Shown piece after piece: positions 26,922-38,420 of a stretch of 64,000 bases of DNA. Position numbers and translations under genes: made by a program. The DNA comes from Diphasiastrum complanatum (Eukaryota > Streptophyta > Lycopodiopsida > Lycopodiales > Lycopodiaceae), in assembly GCA_029204225.1 (NCBI GenBank), contig CM055097.1, positions 15,423,853 to 15,487,852 on the forward strand, read 5' to 3'. The notes under the pieces are model-generated. The model was not told where the DNA came from and ran no database searches. It worked only from the letters and a program-made list of their open reading frames with translations. Position 1 is the first letter of the stretch. Every line of letters begins with the position of its first letter.

Positions 26922-27910
26922 TGGTTTTCTAGTCTATTTACCAACTAGACAGTCTTGACAGATAGGTAACTCGACTTTTTTGTGAGGATAGTCGAGATCA
27001 AGAACAATAGATTGTCTAGACATTCATTGTACAACAACATGATTTAAATGACCAAGTCTATAATGCCAAAGTAAATCTTTATTTGAATGAATTGAAGTAC
27101 TGAGAGCCTGACTAGAGGTAGAAAAGCAATGACTCAACTTATATAAGTATCCATGTCTCTTTTCGAGTGCTACGATCTTGCCTGTCCTATCAACTACTTT
27201 ACATTGATCACATTCGAACTCTACTCTATGTCCTAGATCTTTGATTCTCCTTACAAAGAGCAGATTTGTAGATAACTTTGGTACATACAAGACTTTAGAG
27301 AGTAGCTTAGACTGATCATTTGCAAAGCATAATCTTACAGTGCCTTCACCTTTATAGCTTGTGTGCTATTGTCGCCAAGTTGAACGAATTTTTGAGTACT
27401 GTAAGGTGTATAGGACTCAAAATAGCCAATGAGGCTAGTCATGTGCTGAGTGGCTCCAGAATCCAGGAACCAAGAACTGTCGCAAGATGCTCCTTGATGA
27501 TTGGTCATGAAGACATCATGATCTGCTTCTTGAATAGGTTGTGGAGCTTCTGCAGCTGCATTTGTCACTAGATTCGACTTCCCTTTGTTGTTGTTCTTCG
27601 CTTGAAGTATTTGGCAGTCTTGTATTTCGTGGTTATTTCGTTCGTAGTATCTGCAGAACAACTTCTTCTTTGTCTGCGGATTCAACTGTTCCTTATGCTG
27701 AGCTAGTTTCTGGTCTGGCTTTGATTGCTTCGGGCCTTTCTTCTTCTTCTTTTGCTTTGTCGTGCTCTTGTTGGTGTACAAGGTGTGAGAATCAGCTGAG
27801 GAACTCGAGGCTTCGTTCCTTCGCATGTCTTCCTGCAACAACATAGTAATGACTCTCGAAAGAGTCAATTATGGATGAGTTGTGATGATCATCACCCAGT
27901 TGTCGTAGTC
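26922..27910 (-). pseudogene. Copia family-B gag-protease-integrase finger, inverted copy 3
   Basis: Third, more diverged family-B copy on the minus strand. From right to left: the end of gag (27868-27335, SRVITMLLQEDMRRNE), the knuckle-like FCRYYERNNHEIQDC, protease WFLDSGATQHM, then 27290-27024 with the VPKLSTNLLFVRRI and RLGHLNHV segments, and the integrase finger up to about 26925. Compared with copy 2, everything between the LTR (equivalent of 24786) and gag (25598), about 0.8 kb including the (CT)n tract, primer site and gag N-terminus, is missing; the joint near 27905-27915 shows TTACG-type microhomology. Confidence 0.88.
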
Positions 27911-28832
27911 ATGACTACGCCTATCAGAACGAGCAAAATTGTAGTGATGGGAATCACAGTCGTTCTTGATTACATATTCAAACTTTATTAAATGAATGAA
28001 GCTCCAGAAGAATGGTTTGTCGCAAATAGTAAGACAAACTATTTGTCGCGAATGATTCGCGAAGATCTAGACGGTGCTCGACTGATAATTAGTCACGAAT
28101 GAGTCGCGAAAGACAAGATTAAATGTTAGTCATCTATTACCATAAAGAACAACTAGAAAAATCAGACAAAATGAATAATAAACATAGCAATATTAACATA
28201 GATCTGAATGCAGAACAAAGAACTGTATCAGGTAAGTATATCATATATACATGTCAATAATGCGGTAGAACACAAGACAATAGCGGACGAAACCGTGATA
28301 CAATCTGTAAAGGAATAAAATCTTATTGCTGACAATCAAGAATCAATGCGCAAGGCATCTACTTCGTCTCATTCATCAACTCATCAACTCATTCACTCAT
28401 TCACTCATACCTGAATACGCAAATGGTATCCAGTATATATACATTATATTACAAGTGTGCAGATGTGGAAAGAACAGAGTGGATGTGCTATTTGTAAGAG
28501 ATCATGGGTGGCTGTAGTCGTTGTCTAATCTGTTAGCGCAGCTGCATGGAGTGAGCGTGGAAAGGGTGCGACGTCAATCAGTGCTGAAGTGATCGTTGGT
28601 GATGACAATGCAAAAAGTGCGTCACTCTTACGAGTAGCCTTAGGATTAGATTTACAGGGTGCCTTTGCTTTTAGGGCACCTTTGGCATTCTTTAAGATAG
28701 TGTCCCCTTTTCTTCGTCTGTGCAAATTTGCATGTAAATATGCAGACTGTGTGACAACGTTAGTAAATATGCAGCATGAATGGAGGCAGATTAAAATGGG
28801 ATCTAAGGAGAGTAGAGGGAATAAATCCAACA
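27905..28832 (-). mobile_element. Copia family-B LTR, inverted copy 3 (3'-truncated)
   Basis: The minus-strand LTR starts TGTTGGATTTATTCC at 28832 and can be followed to about 27905. Homology to the other two LTRs ends exactly at 28832, which defines the family LTR start. It is more diverged and contains extra CpG-rich TTCGCGA repeats near 28030-28110. The (CT)n end is deleted. Confidence 0.82.
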
Positions 28833-31084
28833 GAAGTAATAAAAGGACAAAAGTTGGAAAGAGTAACTATTACACTCATGAATTGAGCATTGAGCAATGA
28901 AACAAATTCAAGGGACCTCAACTTCAGTGTGCTATTAGAAAATGACATATGGTGGTTAGCATGTTTTCAAGTAAAAAAATATTATTATTCATATGCATTT
29001 CATTTAGTAATATTAACTGTCATGTATAAGAACTTATGGTTCCATATGTTGGACAGGTTCTAAAGGAAGACCATGATTTTCTTTCTTGTATTTTTGCAGA
29101 ACGAGTTATCCAAATATCATAAAGGATCATATGAATGGTACATCACTCAATGTTCCTAAAAGAGGTGATATTTTTGTGGAAGCATTTAATTGGAGACTTC
29201 AAGATATTGAAATGTATGTTCAATGTATCTCATGGAGCAAACTCGAAACATGCATGTCTATACTATATGAAATCATCAAAATACATTTCAAGGAGCACAA
29301 GAGTTTCAAGAGATATTGAAAATCCCAACTAGAAACCACTACTACCAATTCCTTTAGGGAATGTTCTTATTTGCACTTCATGGAGAGGTGAGGATCATAG
29401 AGAAATTAATATATCTTCATATTTTGTTTGCATGGAATACTAAGCCAGAGTCATCAAACTTCTTCCTATCATACGGATCAAAAAATCATGTGGATGTTCT
29501 TTTTCTTAGATCTATATGTATCTTGATAGAATTGCCAAAGCAAATGATCTCAAAGGAACATCTTCTAGCACATAGTTGAAAAATTAAGAGCAATGTCTCT
29601 TTTGACAAAAATAAGTGAGAGTTCATTAACATTCAACAAGAATGCAACGTGATATAACAACAACAAATTTGTATATTCAATGTTGTAATAACAACTATCA
29701 AATCACAAGACAATTGCGCTGATAAGTGCATGATCCTACTTAAAGAAACAAATCAATTGATATAGTTCTAAATATTTACTCTATCTCTATATTCTCTAAC
29801 ACTGAGGAGTCAGATACTGTGAAGACCTATTTTGGTCGTTTGATCTCTGTCATGTAGACTTAGTATCAATCTCAAGTATCAACAACTACTTCCACTTATT
29901 TCTCCAATTTCTCATTTACATATATATAGTTGCTGGATGATCTTGTGTTATTCTAACTTTACAATTACAAGATCGTTAACAACTAAGTTAACTAATCAAT
30001 TATGTCAGTTACTATTGGAGTGTGAAGACGTAGATAGTCTATACGTGAAATCTTGTGTAAATTTGCAAAGTGTCGCATTCTTTGGAAATGTCGCATTTTT
30101 TGGGGTGCCCGAAATGGCCCGAAAAACTGAGAAAACACTTTGTCGCATTTTTTGCAAAAATCCTTTTGTACTCAAAATGGCCCGAAAGTGAAGTATAAGA
30201 CTTTGTGTCGGGTTTTTCGCATTTTTTGCCTTTTTCGGAAAAATGCGAACTGTTTGAAAAACAATTCATTTTTGCAGAGTGTTTGAAGAGAGTGATTTAC
30301 ATAAGGGAAAAAGAGGGCAGTTAGGATGAGTAAGAGAAAGATTAACATTAACAATGACGAGTAGATTAGGTTTATGTTATAGTTCACTTGTAAATATATC
30401 AAGTAAGAGGGACTGCAAAAGCATCAATTTTGTAATATATTGATTGACATTACTAATAAATTATTGTAATTTATAATATTTTTTATTGTGCTTTTGCATT
30501 TTATAATTTCTATGATGTATAATGTAGTTTACATATTGAATGCACTATATTGCATTATCATATGTGCAATGTTGCACCAAGAAGTGCAATGTCGGAATGT
30601 GAAATGTGCAATGTCGGATTTCAAATTGTGCAATATATGTCACATGAAATATAATTTCAATGCCAATAGGTATACTTATATACCCTCCAAGGCCCATGCA
30701 CCACTAGTAGTGCACTGTGACATCTCACTGGACACCTCTGCAGCCTATCTGGACCACGTCATCCAGTTTTCCAATGACTCACTGATAGACCCATATCAAT
30801 CCACCATCATGTTTAGGCCTACAACCATTAATTATGACCTTATACACATAAGGGCCCCAATTCCCTTATAGTCACAATTAACTTATGGGTTGTTGGTATA
30901 CTGATCCCTAGCATGGACATACTACCCAAGACCAGTCGTGAGCATGACATGTGCCATCAAATTGGCACACATGCATACAATTACTTAAGCAGTAAAAGCT
31001 CAAAAATACTGCTAAAAATGAAAAGTCATGAAACTATAAGAGAAAATCAGGCTTACTTACCCTTAAGCCCTAGTTTATCTTTCT
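28833..31084. other. Intergenic; short ORFs and a small repeat cluster
   Basis: No recognisable gene. Plus-strand frames at 29086-29319, 29361-29579 and 30488-30871 (127 codons, no known domain) are unrecognised. At 30060-30250 there is a small cluster of repeats, annotated separately. Confidence 0.45.
30070..30249. repeat. Short direct repeats ending in a hairpin
   Basis: TGTCGCATTTTTTG occurs near 30088 and 30142, and AATGGCCCGAAA near 30110 and 30176, i.e. two ~60-bp imperfect units. They are followed by a perfect 11-bp stem TTCGCATTTTT (30216-30226) and AAAAATGCGAA (30239-30249). Confidence 0.75.
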
Positions 31085-31490
31085 TACAAAGACCTTTTCT
31101 TTTAAAAACTCAAACTTATCAGCACTTAAAGCTTTAGTGAGTATATCAGCTAACTGATTCTCTGTCTTACAATGCACTATATCTATTTCATTAGATAGCA
31201 GTTTCTCTCTAATGAAATGATATTTAATTTCTATATACTTTGTGCATGCATGAAATACAGGATTTTTAGCTAGTTGTATAGCACTCTGGCTGTCACATAT
31301 GATTACAATATGCGGAATTCCAATGTCTTCTAACATTATTCTTAGCCAAACTGCTTCCTGCGTAGCTGAACATAATGCTTTGTATTTTGCTTCTGTAGTA
31401 GAAAGAGCAATTGTGTCTTGTTTCTTACTTGACCAAGAGAATACACCATTACCAACATGAAATACGTACCTTGTGGTAGATCTCTTGTCA
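31085..31490 (-). pseudogene. Copia RNase H fragment
   Basis: Minus-strand open frame with DKRSTTRYVFHVGNGVFSW, STTEAKYKAL, QEAVWLRIMLEDI, CDSQSAIQLAKNPVFHA, KYHFIREKL and LADILTKAL, the whole C-terminal RNase H block of a Copia element. The N-terminal ~25 residues of the ORF (31491-31579) are unrelated, so the fragment is broken at about 31490. The neighbouring Copia fragment (31970-32798) is a different family. Confidence 0.9.
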
Positions 31491-31579
31491 TCAATATGTT
31501 GGAAATAGGTGAGTAATAGAATGTGGAAACTTACTACTTCCAATGCATGACTACGCTTATAAAAAATTGAACAAAGCAA

Positions 31580-31969
31580 TAGTAATGAAAATCACATATA
31601 ATCTTTAGCAACTAACTTTCACTAGATACTAAGTGATTACATAGCCAAACATAAAGTATTGAATTCTCAAAAAAATTCTATCAGTTACATAAACAATACA
31701 GAGATACATGCATTCTGACACAAACTGAACGTAATAAGGAGTAGTATTGGTTAAAAAAAACAAGATCAGATGCTAATGAGTGCAAGACAATAGTGAATTG
31801 AAACCGCGCACTCTAAAGCTCTCTCTGAGTAACTGAGAATAAGTATGAAATAAGCAACTTTGCTAATAAGCAGTAGTGCAATAGCAACTCTAAAATAAAT
31901 CTTTAAAAGATTGAGCTAGAATGCTCAAGAGAGTTCAAGCTTGAAAGCTTGATAGAGAGCTAACAACAA
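31580..31969. other. Non-coding, LTR-like
   Basis: AT-rich DNA lying between two minus-strand Copia pieces. It contains an AAGACAATAG...GAAACCG segment resembling part of the family-B LTR, but no termini can be set. Confidence 0.35.
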
Positions 31970-32798
31970 TGCTTTTTGATTGTGAATGATCTACTTGATG
32001 AGAGCGCATGAAGCGTCGTGTAAAGTAAGTTTCTCAACCAAACCGCTTCCTTTGTAGCTTGTGAGACTGCGATATACTCTGATTCAGTGGAAGATAAAGG
32101 TATCGAAGATTGCTTGCAACTGTTCCAGGAAATTGGACCATTGTTGAGGAAGAATGTAAATCCGAAAGTGGATTTACGAGTGTCTACATCTCCTGCCCAA
32201 CTTGCATCTGTAAAACCACTGAGTAAATTGAGAGTGTCATTGTTGACTGCTCCATAACAAATGCAAAAGTCCATAGTAGCTCGAAGATATCTCATGACGG
32301 CCTTGTACAGATCACTGCGTACATAAGAGATCCTATAATAGAATGGTAAGGATACTCACGCATCTGCTCCTTCTCTTGAATTGTTTGAGGACACTGGTCC
32401 TTTGACAATTTGAGACCTAGTTCTATTGGTGAGAGAGCTAACTTGCAATTAATCAGATTATATCTGACTAACATTGTAGATGTACCTCTGTTGAGTAATG
32501 TAGATCAACTTTCAATTTCTGTCTCTGTGGATTCGAATACCAAGGCAAAAATGAGCTTCGTCCAGATCGGTCATGTTGAATTCAGAAGATAGCATTGTCT
32601 TGTCTACATTTATCAGATTGGTACTTTTGTTGAAAAGCAATGTATCATCCACGTACAAAATGATAGTGATAAAAGAGTTCTGCACTGTCTTGAAGTAAAC
32701 ATTTGAATATGAAGAGCTAGGTGTGTAGCCGTGATCAATAAGGAAAGTATTGATTCTTTGAAACCATGCTCGAACAGATTGCTTCAATCCATAAAGTG
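31970..32798 (-). pseudogene. Copia RT and RNase H fragment
   Basis: Right to left: KALYGLKQSVRAW (RT), the catalytic YVDDTLLF, MTDLDEAHFCLGI, IIGSLMYAVICTRPS, MRYLRATMDF and the RNase H segment FTDASWAGDVDTRKSTFGF ... STESEYIAVSQATKEAVWL. Frame changes occur near 32510 and 32290, and the RNase H is cut at its end. The RT is broken at its start exactly where a GC-rich stem-loop cluster begins (32799). Confidence 0.9.
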
Positions 32799-32941
32799 CC
32801 TTGCTGGGAGGGCCCTTGCCCGAGGGCAAGCCCCGACCAGCAAGGAAGGCCCGAGGGCTTCGGGCCTTCCCCTACGTAATGCCATTGTGCGAAGGGTTTT
32901 TTTTTTTTTTTTTTTCGTTTTTTGGCCGTATTGTACGGCCA
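32799..32941. repeat. Cluster of perfect GC-rich stem-loops
   Basis: Four nested or adjacent perfect stems: CCTTGCTGG/CCAGCAAGG (32799-32807, 32837-32845) enclosing CTTGCCC-GA-GGGCAAG (32815-32830); then an 11-bp stem GGAAGGCCCGA/TCGGGCCTTCC (32844-32870) with a 5-nt loop; then TGGCCGTA-TTG-TACGGCCA (32923-32941). Two runs of about 20 T (32890 and 32957) flank the last one. GC content is far above that of the surroundings. Could be the end of a DNA transposon or Helitron-like unit. Confidence 0.85.
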
Positions 32942-33068
32942 TACGCGTGGACCATTTTTTTTTTTTTTTTTTTGGTTTTTTGCCGTTTTTATTTTCGCAA
33001 ATTTTTTTACATTTGTGGTGGAATGTGGATGTGGACAACCAATGACAGGCTGCCACATAGCACATGCA

Positions 33069-33158
33069 CATTCCACCGGAGAAAGGAGAGAGAACGTGCA
33101 TTCCACCGGAGAGAGAAGAAAGAAAGTGAATTCCATCGCAGAGAGGAGATAGAATGAC
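33069..33158. repeat. Three 30-bp tandem units
   Basis: Units starting CATTCCACCGGAGA at 33069 and 33099, and a diverged one at 33129. They create the LSPVE repeats seen in the minus-strand ORFs here, which are not considered genes. Confidence 0.9.
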
Positions 33159-33884
33159 AGATTTCTTGGAGAGATTTGGATGGACATTATGCTCTTGGAG
33201 GTGGTCCCAAAATACAAAAGACACATGAGCACAAGGCATTACGGATGAAGAAAAGTTAAGGAGGGCATTAGGATGAAGAAAAGTTGAAGGAGACCATACA
33301 CAAAGGTGTAGGAAACGGGGTTTTACTTCGAAATGTACTTCGAAGATCAAGTGCAAAGTGGAGAATGGGACAAAGTTGAGCCTCTACGCGATACTTTCAG
33401 AGTTTTTTTTTACCTTCCCGAAAATCAACGAAACTGTTACCATTCGTTCCCCAAGACATTACAAGGATCGCTTTGTCGCTCTAGTTTCTGTGATCAATCA
33501 AGGTTCACTAGTAGCACTTCAGTTCAACTTCTACAAATCATAACATGATATGCCTATTGACTGTGTGTTGATACACATGATAGGGGAAATAATCAAGAAA
33601 GCTTGATGCCCCCCATTAACTAATTTATAGTGCATAATCTTTTGCTGGAACTCGTCAAATCAGTTTCAGTAGAGCGAAATTGACAGAAAACAAAGCGAAC
33701 ATGTTCTCTGAGTGCCGACCCAGGATCACGACTAAGCTAGTCACTTTAGTATACCGCTGGATCTTTCCTGGAAAAAAGTACAAACGGATCTGTTCACACA
33801 AAGGGTTGTGTTTGAGTTGTTTATTGTGAGAGATTGACAGAGCTCTCATACTAAATCCAAAATATCCATGTATTTCACAAACGA
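33159..33884. other. Intergenic, no gene seen
   Basis: No recognisable ORF or terminal repeat. Confidence 0.45.
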
Positions 33885-34189
33885 CTGCAGTCAGACAAAT
33901 TTTTTTTGCTTGGCTTATATCCAAGTTGGCTCAAGAGCGTACTCAAAATTATATCCAAGTTGCCTTGCGAGCTGCAGCCAGGCATATTTTTTTTGCCTCT
34001 ACATCTCGCTAGGAACGAAGGCAGCCACACAAGGAACGACAAAGGCAGCCAGGCAAGGAACGACAAGGAACGATGTCTGAGCTTCAGCAAGACAAAAAAA
34101 ATTTGCCTGACTGAAGCTCGCAAGGAATGAAGAAGGACGAAGTGCGAGACGAGCAATGTGCCGAGCAAAAAAAATTTGCCTGGCTGTAG
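33885..34189. repeat. Foldback element with nested inverted arms
   Basis: Outer arms: CTGCAGTCAGACAAA with a T8GC tail (33885-33909) and its near reverse complement (34165-34189, 22 of 25 positions). Inner arms: 33968-33996 and 34092-34120, related to the outer arms. Between them lie short repeats of CAAGGAACGACAA and AGGCAGCCA. Four copies of one ~25-bp unit, two in each orientation, give a nested hairpin. It resembles a small foldback transposon; no flanking duplication could be set. Confidence 0.75.
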
Positions 34190-34376
34190 TTTGCTCTCAA
34201 AGATTGATTAGAAATGTAGCTTGGATCTCAAACATAGCAAGGAGTTTCTTACCTCAAACCAGACCTTGAACAAGATCGAAGGCAGCACCTGGATCAACCA
34301 CAAGAGAAAGCACTCTAAGAACTCCGAGAATCCAAAACACCCAAGAGTTCAACTTAGGGTTTCAATGCTGGGTCTA

Positions 34377-34470
34377 GAGTTCAGTTTATACTGCACCTCA
34401 AAAAATGTGGTTGAGAGTTTAGTTTACACTGCACCTCAAAAAAACGTGCTCGAGAGTTCAGTTTAGTGCT
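34377..34470. repeat. Tandem ~38-bp units
   Basis: GAGTTCAGTTTATACTGCAC units at 34377 and 34415 and a partial one at 34454. No coding role. Confidence 0.85.
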
Positions 34471-34869
34471 AAAAAAAATTTATCTTCACCTTTATTGTTT
34501 TTCATGGAGAAAAAACCCATCAAAGTGCTTTGTCAAATGGAACCATCAAAGGACTTAGGGAGTTCAGCAAAAGGATTTAACAAATTTTAATTCGCATTGG
34601 TGTTGGAAAAACCTACTCCATGATGGACCTTGGTTTAGGACATCCCTTAGGCACCATGAGGCACACAAATGCTGGAGTCACTTACCTAGGGCATGTTGGG
34701 ATACATCAATCCTTTCCTATCAATCCTTCATCAACAAACCACGTAACATTGCCACATGTTCATCACATTTGTAGTGTGTAAGTGTTGGAATTTGATGAAA
34801 GAAAATTGTCAGAATTTGACCAACAACTCAGTCCCACAATTGCAAATTGTTGCCAAGTGTGCAACACAT

Positions 34870-35434
34870 CAGACCGTTGCAATTCAATGGACAACAAAGT
34901 TGTCGAAATATGATGTCTATTTTAAAATTTTGTTGCCACCATCTTTTCCCAATTGTTAGAGCGCTGTTTTGGAAAATTTTGCATTGGCATCGATGAATGA
35001 CATGCTAGAGATCAATGTATTATAAAATTTTGTGAAATCCCATACAAGCTTGTGTTTAGAAGCCCCCCCTAGAGTGAAAACTATTTACGAGTACATTTGG
35101 TAGAAGAAATACATTTGGGTTAATCAAAATCTAACCTTACATCATGCTCTCCCTAGGTCGTACATCTGAAGGCATGAAAAACTTTTATCGACTAAGGAGT
35201 AAGCCTTGGCAAATAAAGCATACTTTGGATCAGTCATGTAGCCCTCAATATTTTGAAATGCTCTACTATGTTTGTAACGACATGACACAACACTATGGAT
35301 TTGTGGTGTTGTGTGTCGTTTAGGTGTCCTTTTTCTAGGTTTGATGCCTCCTCAAAAAAATTCCTAACAATTGGAGAGAAGAGATTACACTACCGTTCTT
35401 CTATATTGCTTGTATTTCTATCTCTACATTGTGT

Positions 35435-35494
<60 letters not shown>

Positions 35495-36130
35495 ACCAAG
35501 CTTTAGTACATGAAAGAAGTGTATCTCCTATCATGAAGTGGTCTATATCATGTACTAAAATTAAACTTTCACTCTTATGTGAATCTTTTATGTATTTGGA
35601 AGACAAGATCATGATGCATACTAATTTGAAGTTTGCTAGTTTTGCATCATTCAAACTTGAATATCATTGGATAATGACAGTTTTAGGGTTTCCTTAATGT
35701 TTGAAACTTTCTCAAAATCAAAATACTAACTCAAAAGATTGCAAAGTACAAAGTCATTCATAAATCTGCATCCAAGTCTCTTCTTCTGCACGTTTGGAAT
35801 AATGAACAATAAGAGACCCACAAATTTGGTGCACAAAATGTGTCACTTTGGATAGCATTGATTAAAAAGTAATTGCTGCTATCAATAATTATGTTGTGGC
35901 AAGTGGCATTAATATAGATTCTGACTACACACACTGAATTTGAACTCTAAAAAATATTTGAACATCAACTTTTGCAAAGTACATAAGCATAATTAAAAAA
36001 ACGTCTACTCTTTAAGTGACAACAATGTACTTTGGCTAAGCCTTGAGAATAAAAGTTGGTAATCAATTTTTTGAGCTTGAATGGCATAATCTTCAGAATT
36101 ACATGCCACACCACCAAACATGGAGATGGT
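34870..36130. repeat. Diverged duplication, copy 1 (partner ~58140-59695)
   Basis: Extended but diverged similarity to 58140-59695 in the same orientation: shared blocks include GTGAAAACTATTTAC, GTCGTACATCTGAAGG, a (CT)n tract, TTGGAAGACAAGATCATGAT and CTACTCTTTAAGTGACAAC. The partner has about 230 bp extra near 58570-58860. No protein domain is recognised in either. The right end is where the LTR of Copia element C begins. Confidence 0.85.
35438..35493. repeat. (CT)n microsatellite
   Basis: About 28 CT units in the shared duplication; the partner has an expanded CT plus TA tract at the same place. Confidence 0.97.
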
Positions 36131-36695
36131 GAAATAGAAATGGCAGAGGGAAAGAGCCAACCAGCTACTTAGCTGTATTTCAGAATGTACAGTAACCTCA
36201 AGCAAAGCCCATTCAGAATAGCAACAAAACTTCATAAGAGACATGAAAAAACAGCTCTTTATTATGGCAGAAGATTAACATCATAGATCTGAAAAACATA
36301 AGTACATGAATAGGGAAATGACACACTACAGAAAGGATGATGAGACACACAGTCACAGGCCTATGCACACAGTCTGAGGCACACACAGCCTCTTGCCACT
36401 GTGTTTAAAAGGAAAACATTACACACTAGCAAAATTGTTGTGTGTTCAAGCACTAAACGTACTTCTAAAAAGCCTACTTTATATAGCCAAAGATATGTGC
36501 CTAATGGTGCTACTAAGGGCTGCCACATAGGGCAGAATCCTGAGGCTAACAATTAGCTAGCTGCTTCCTACAAATCACCTAGGCTTTTCTACTGCCCACA
36601 CTCAGTTTTCCTCAAAGTTAGCATCTGTTGCCCACACTTCGTTTGTTGAGAGTCAGCCTCAGTCCAAGAAGAGAATATAGCTTGGTATTTCAACA
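36131..36695 (-). mobile_element. Copia C 3' LTR
   Basis: Begins TGTTGAAATACC on the minus strand just after a GAGCAGGAG polypurine tract (36696-36704). It contains a CTATATAAAG TATA box (about 36480) and an AATAAAG polyadenylation-like signal (about 36260). The far end is placed where the diverged duplication with 58-59.7 kb begins and is uncertain by some tens of bases. Confidence 0.75.
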
Positions 36696-36707
36696 CTCCT
36701 GCTCAAG

Positions 36708-38420
36708 TTATATTCTTGAATGAATGCCCATTGCCAATCTATGCTTCTCAAAATGTTCTCTTGGAAGAGCCTTGGTGAGGGCATCTGATGTCATTTCAGT
36801 TGTAGGTAAATATTGCAACAGAATTGTGCCCTTTTCAATTTGTTCACGGACATAATGGTAATGCACAGGAATGTGCGTTGTTCTTGATCTGAAGCTTGAA
36901 GCTTCAGCTATTTTCATCGCACTTTGGTTGTCAATCCATACAGTAATTGATGCTTGTTGTAATGAGCTCACCTCCTCAATCAACCTGCAATGCTTAACGA
37001 GATGTCTTGTACCGTAAGAAAGTGCCATATATTCAGCTTCAGCTGATGAGACAACAATACATGATTGTCGCTTACTTGTCCAACTGATTGCACCTCCGTT
37101 TATCATACATCAAACTCCTATAGTAGACCTGAAACCCTTGTTGGTAGCAAAGCTTGCATCCACAATCATTGTTAGCTCACTTTTCTGGTTAGTTGAATAC
37201 ATAATTCCATAATCTTGAGTTCCTTGTAAATATCTAAGGATCCTCTTTGCTAATAACCAATGCTTCTCAGTAAATGCATCATTATACTGACTAAGAGTAG
37301 CATACATCAAGTCTAGTGCAAGACATTAGGTACATCAAACTTCCAATCGGCTGTCTGTAAGGAATATGAATGCTAGGTTCAGGCTCTTCATCTTCTATTT
37401 CTTAAAACAATTTTGAATTGGGCTCCCTAGGAATATGAGATCGTTTACAAGTCTCCATACAAAAAGTTTCAAAAATCTTACGAATGTACTTCTCTTGTCT
37501 AAGATGAATAGTTCTGTTCATCCTATTTCGTTCAATCCAAATGACAAGAAAAAACTTCGCAGCCCCAAGGTCTTTCATGCTGAAACTCCCCTTTGGCTCC
37601 TCCTTAAGATTCTAAATGCGCTTCCCATGGTTTTCAACAATCAGAAGGTCATCCACATACAACAAAATTATTAATATGTAACCTTGGCACTTGAGGCGGC
37701 TTCAAACTCTTTGAAGCCAAGCTCCTCTATGATCCCATGGAATTTGCCATGCCACTCCTTAGCGGTCCAGAAACAGCTTTGTGCAACAGCCACACCTTGT
37801 GTGGGTATCGTGGGTCTTCAAAACTGGGAGGTTGACACATATAAATCTCTTCATGCAAATCTCCATTTAAGAAGGCTGTGTATCCATGTGTTCAATTTCA
37901 AGGTCCTCTTGTGCTGCAAGGGCTATGATTGTTCTAAAGGTATCCATATGCACAACCGGTGAGAAGGTGTCTTCATAATCAATCCCATAAACCTGGGTGT
38001 ATCCTTTAGCTACAATTCTGGCCATGTGTCTTTCTAACTTGTTGTCAGCATTGTACTTCTTAAAAACCCATTTACAAACCACTAAATTCTTTCCTTGAGG
38101 TAAATCAACAAGTTCATAGACTTTGTTTACCTTCATGGAGTTCATTTTAGATTCCACAGCCTGTTTCCACTTTATGGCCTCCGGTCCAGACAATGCCTCC
38201 TTAATGGTACTTGGTTCTTCTTCAAGTGCAAGGCAACACCATTCTCCCAAATTGGCTTGTGCATTTTCAATTACCTTCAATGAAGATTTTCTGCTTCTCA
38301 TGGGCGGCTGTCTATGCCATGGCTCTCCTTGGACAACTGGTTCTTGGTATCTATGCTCAATCGACCTAACAACTGGATCAACATTATTCACAACTGCACC
38401 CTCTTCTTGTGCGTCCATTT
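36708..38420 (-). pseudogene. Copia C RT and RNase H
   Basis: Right to left: 38418-37867 with EPSTIKEALSGPEAIKW, VYELVDLP, VCKWVFKKY and YEDTFSPVVHMDTFR; a decayed RT core; 37310-37110 with LLAKRILRYLQGTQDYG; 37106-36708 with GGAISWTSKRQSCI, SSAEAEYMAL, WIDNQSAMKIAEA, HYHYVREQI and SDALTKALPREHF. The catalytic DD region between 37660 and 37870 is shifted and degraded. Upstream (38420-38780) is the linker to the integrase. Confidence 0.92.

Noticed and set aside
29086-29319. Possible enzyme fragment (GDIFVEAFNW)
   Set aside because: A brief likeness to starch-enzyme motifs could not be extended in any frame.
32784-33356. 190- and 165-codon minus-strand ORFs with Lys-rich stretches
   Set aside because: They come from poly-A tracts, the GC-rich hairpins and the 30-bp tandem repeats; overlapping frames are equally open, which points to composition.
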